Below are positions 5,791-7,006 of a stretch of DNA of 7,006 nucleotides, piece by piece (positions within the stretch are counted from its first letter, which is position 1; each line of letters starts with the position of its first letter). Source of the stretch: Deltaproteobacteria bacterium (GTDB taxonomy: Bacteria; UBA10199; SPLOWO2-01-44-7); contig JAUYJH010000027.1 in assembly GCA_030688705.1 (NCBI GenBank), positions 1 through 7,006 on the forward strand. Direction: 5' to 3'. Both the position numbers and the translations under genes were made by a program. The notes beneath the pieces were generated by a model. The model had not been told where the DNA came from. It worked only from the letters and a program-made list of their open reading frames with translations, and made no database searches.

Positions 5791-7006
5791 ATGGAAATAA
5801 CTTTGTTTTGCCCCCATGCCTTAACGTATTTTTCGGCGGCATATGCAAGGACCCTTTCTCTATTCCAGCCTTCTTTAAAACCTTCCATCATCCAGTGGAG
5901 ATAAGTTCCCATTCTTTGCGCCCCTCTCCCATCCCGAAACGGATCCATCTCTCCTATGAGAGGAGACCAATCTCCCAAAGGAGAATTTCCCTCCCTATTT
6001 TGTTTGCGGCTTGAAACGGCTTCCCATAAAGAATCCCAATCGTTAAAAATAACCTTGTTTTTGCCTAAAGCATACAATGGGCTCGAATGCCACCCCTCCC
6101 GATCCATCAAAAGGGTGGGAACTCCTGCCAGCGCCGTTTCCAAAGAGGCCGTGGGTGCCGATAAATACCCGTGAATCGCGATATCTGCCGAAAGGGCCGC
6201 GACCGCAGGAGGATAACTCCCCATCACATCGCCATCTTCATACAGATAACAACGCCCCGTTTTTAAAGCCTCCTCCAAAAGGGGGACCAAAGGACCCAAA
6301 CGGTGCCTTAAAGAACTTGGAATCTTTGGCTTCAGAACCAAACCTAAATGTTTGTTTTTTAAAATCTTTTCCAGAAGAAAGGCATAATCCTCACGAACAT
6401 GGGCGTGATCGGTATACCAGCGGGCATCATCAGAAGAACCTTCATCCGTAAATGAGAGAATATGGTTTGCCCCAGCTCCCAAAAGCTTTTCGCGTACTTC
6501 TTGAGCCTGTGGTTTCAATAGTTCAAAACGATGGTCGCCAAGGTACCCGGTAACAATAAAATAAGGGATTTTGGAACCGACTTGCCTTTCCACTTCCCCC
6601 GTCCATTTGGAATATCCAAAATAGATATCCGTATCCACTTGGGTTTCAATAAAGGGGGTCACATCAAGGGCCCTTTGAAAGACTGCCAGGACACCGCCGG
6701 TCTCTCTTAATGCCTCCGCCAAAGGACAATGTTGGGCATCATATTTCATCCATGTCACGTAGACTTTGATGTTTTCTCGTTTCAAAAAATGCCTCCAAAA
6801 TCGGGCGGCCCCCTCATAGAAAAAAAGCCTCTCTTTCACCCAACGGCGCTGATTTTTTTGAAGCGATAAGCTGTTTATCTTGAAGTTTTTTCTGAAATTC
6901 CAGCGGGGAAAAATTGGAGGAAACGGCGGGGCTTTGGGGGTGACGGAGGCTCTTGGGTCCAGCACCACACCATCCATCCGATGGGCATTTAGCCGGTCCC
7001 TCTTTT
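5787..7006 (-). CDS. Polysaccharide biosynthesis protein, GT-B-like C-terminal half (5' partial)
   Basis: The reading frame is open through the right edge: upstream of the ATG at 6977 it continues without a stop as KRDRLNAHR, and no convincing ribosome site precedes that ATG. The true start therefore probably lies outside the window. About 405 residues are visible; numbering here is from the ATG at 6977. There is no signal peptide or membrane segment. An N-terminal Rossmann-like part contains YVTWMKYDAQH (73-83). A second domain contains FIVTGYLGDH (140-149), LVLKPKIPSS (213-222) and APTASLETALAGVPTLLMD (274-292), which resembles the donor-site helix and loop of GT-B transferases and CDP-glycerol glycerophosphotransferase-like proteins. 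The C-terminus has DPFRDGRGAQRMGTYL (345-360). I infer a cytoplasmic glycosyl- or glycerophospho-type transferase of the same pathway; the exact family is not recognised. Its TGA overlaps the ATG of the membrane protein gene. Confidence 0.75.
   Translation of the reverse strand, partial: KRDRLNAHRMDGVVLDPRASVTPKAPPFPPIFPRWNFRKNFKINSLSLQKNQRRWVKERLFFYEGAARFWRHFLKRENIKVYVTWMKYDAQHCPLAEALRETGGVLAVFQRALDVTPFIETQVDTDIYFGYSKWTGEVERQVGSKIPYFIVTGYLGDHRFELLKPQAQEVREKLLGAGANHILSFTDEGSSDDARWYTDHAHVREDYAFLLEKILKNKHLGLVLKPKIPSSLRHRLGPLVPLLEEALKTGRCYLYEDGDVMGSYPPAVAALSADIAIHGYLSAPTASLETALAGVPTLLMDREGWHSSPLYALGKNKVIFNDWDSLWEAVSSRKQNREGNSPLGDWSPLIGEMDPFRDGRGAQRMGTYLHWMMEGFKEGWNRERVLAYAAEKYVKAWGQNKVISI

Noticed and set aside
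5949..5965. Inverted repeat TCTCCT / AGGAGA with a 5-base centre.
   Set aside because: It is internal to the GT-B-like coding region, short, and has no neighbouring T-run or operator-like context.
6977..7006. A complete GT-B-like gene starting at the ATG at 6977.
   Set aside because: The frame stays open to the window edge with no stop and no convincing ribosome site, so the ATG is more likely internal.

Overview
The window is a gene-dense bacterial surface-polysaccharide (O-antigen, capsule or exopolysaccharide) biosynthesis locus. All seven coding regions belong to sugar-nucleotide, glycosyltransferase or polymerase/ligase families. No gap between genes is visible, and there is no tRNA, rRNA, insertion sequence, CRISPR array or phage gene. 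Base composition looks moderate by eye, with many A/T homopolymers. Shine-Dalgarno-like sites of the AAGGAG type are present. The gene set fits a Gram-negative bacterium, perhaps an uncultivated lineage known from metagenomes, but nothing here fixes the taxon.

Layout: on the + strand, 1-662 holds the C-terminal part of a WecB-type UDP-GlcNAc 2-epimerase that enters from the left edge. It runs tail to tail into a minus-strand operon that fills the rest of the window, and the two 3' ends overlap by 21 bp. In transcription order, right to left, the operon encodes: (i) a 5'-truncated, poorly characterised protein with a glycosyltransferase-B-like C-terminal half (7006-5787); (ii) a polytopic Wzy/WaaL-type O-antigen polymerase or ligase (5790-4492); (iii) a GT4 glycosyltransferase (4495-3314); (iv) a UDP-glucuronate decarboxylase, i.e. 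UDP-xylose synthase (3317-2364); (v) a GT2 glycosyltransferase (2374-1475); and (vi) an atypical SDR of the GGxRFLG type (1478-642). Four of the five junctions are 4-bp stop/start overlaps (ATGA or TTGA) and the fifth is an 11-bp overlap, so the operon looks translationally coupled.

Inferred joint role: the decarboxylase supplies UDP-xylose, and the terminal SDR may modify that or another NDP-sugar. The WecB-like enzyme would supply a 2-epimerised N-acetylhexosamine nucleotide. GT4, GT2 and possibly the GT-B-like protein would assemble a repeat unit, which the membrane protein polymerises or ligates. No flippase, initiating sugar-phosphate transferase, chain-length regulator or exporter lies in this window, so the locus must extend beyond it.

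The most notable point is a pair of G/C homopolymers, C9 and G8, in the first 36 codons of the GT4 gene. Any single-base slip there truncates the protein, so this could be a phase-variation switch, or alternatively a sequencing-error hotspot. I see no evidence of a wholly new kind of system. The least explained genes are the GT-B-like protein at the right edge and the atypical SDR.
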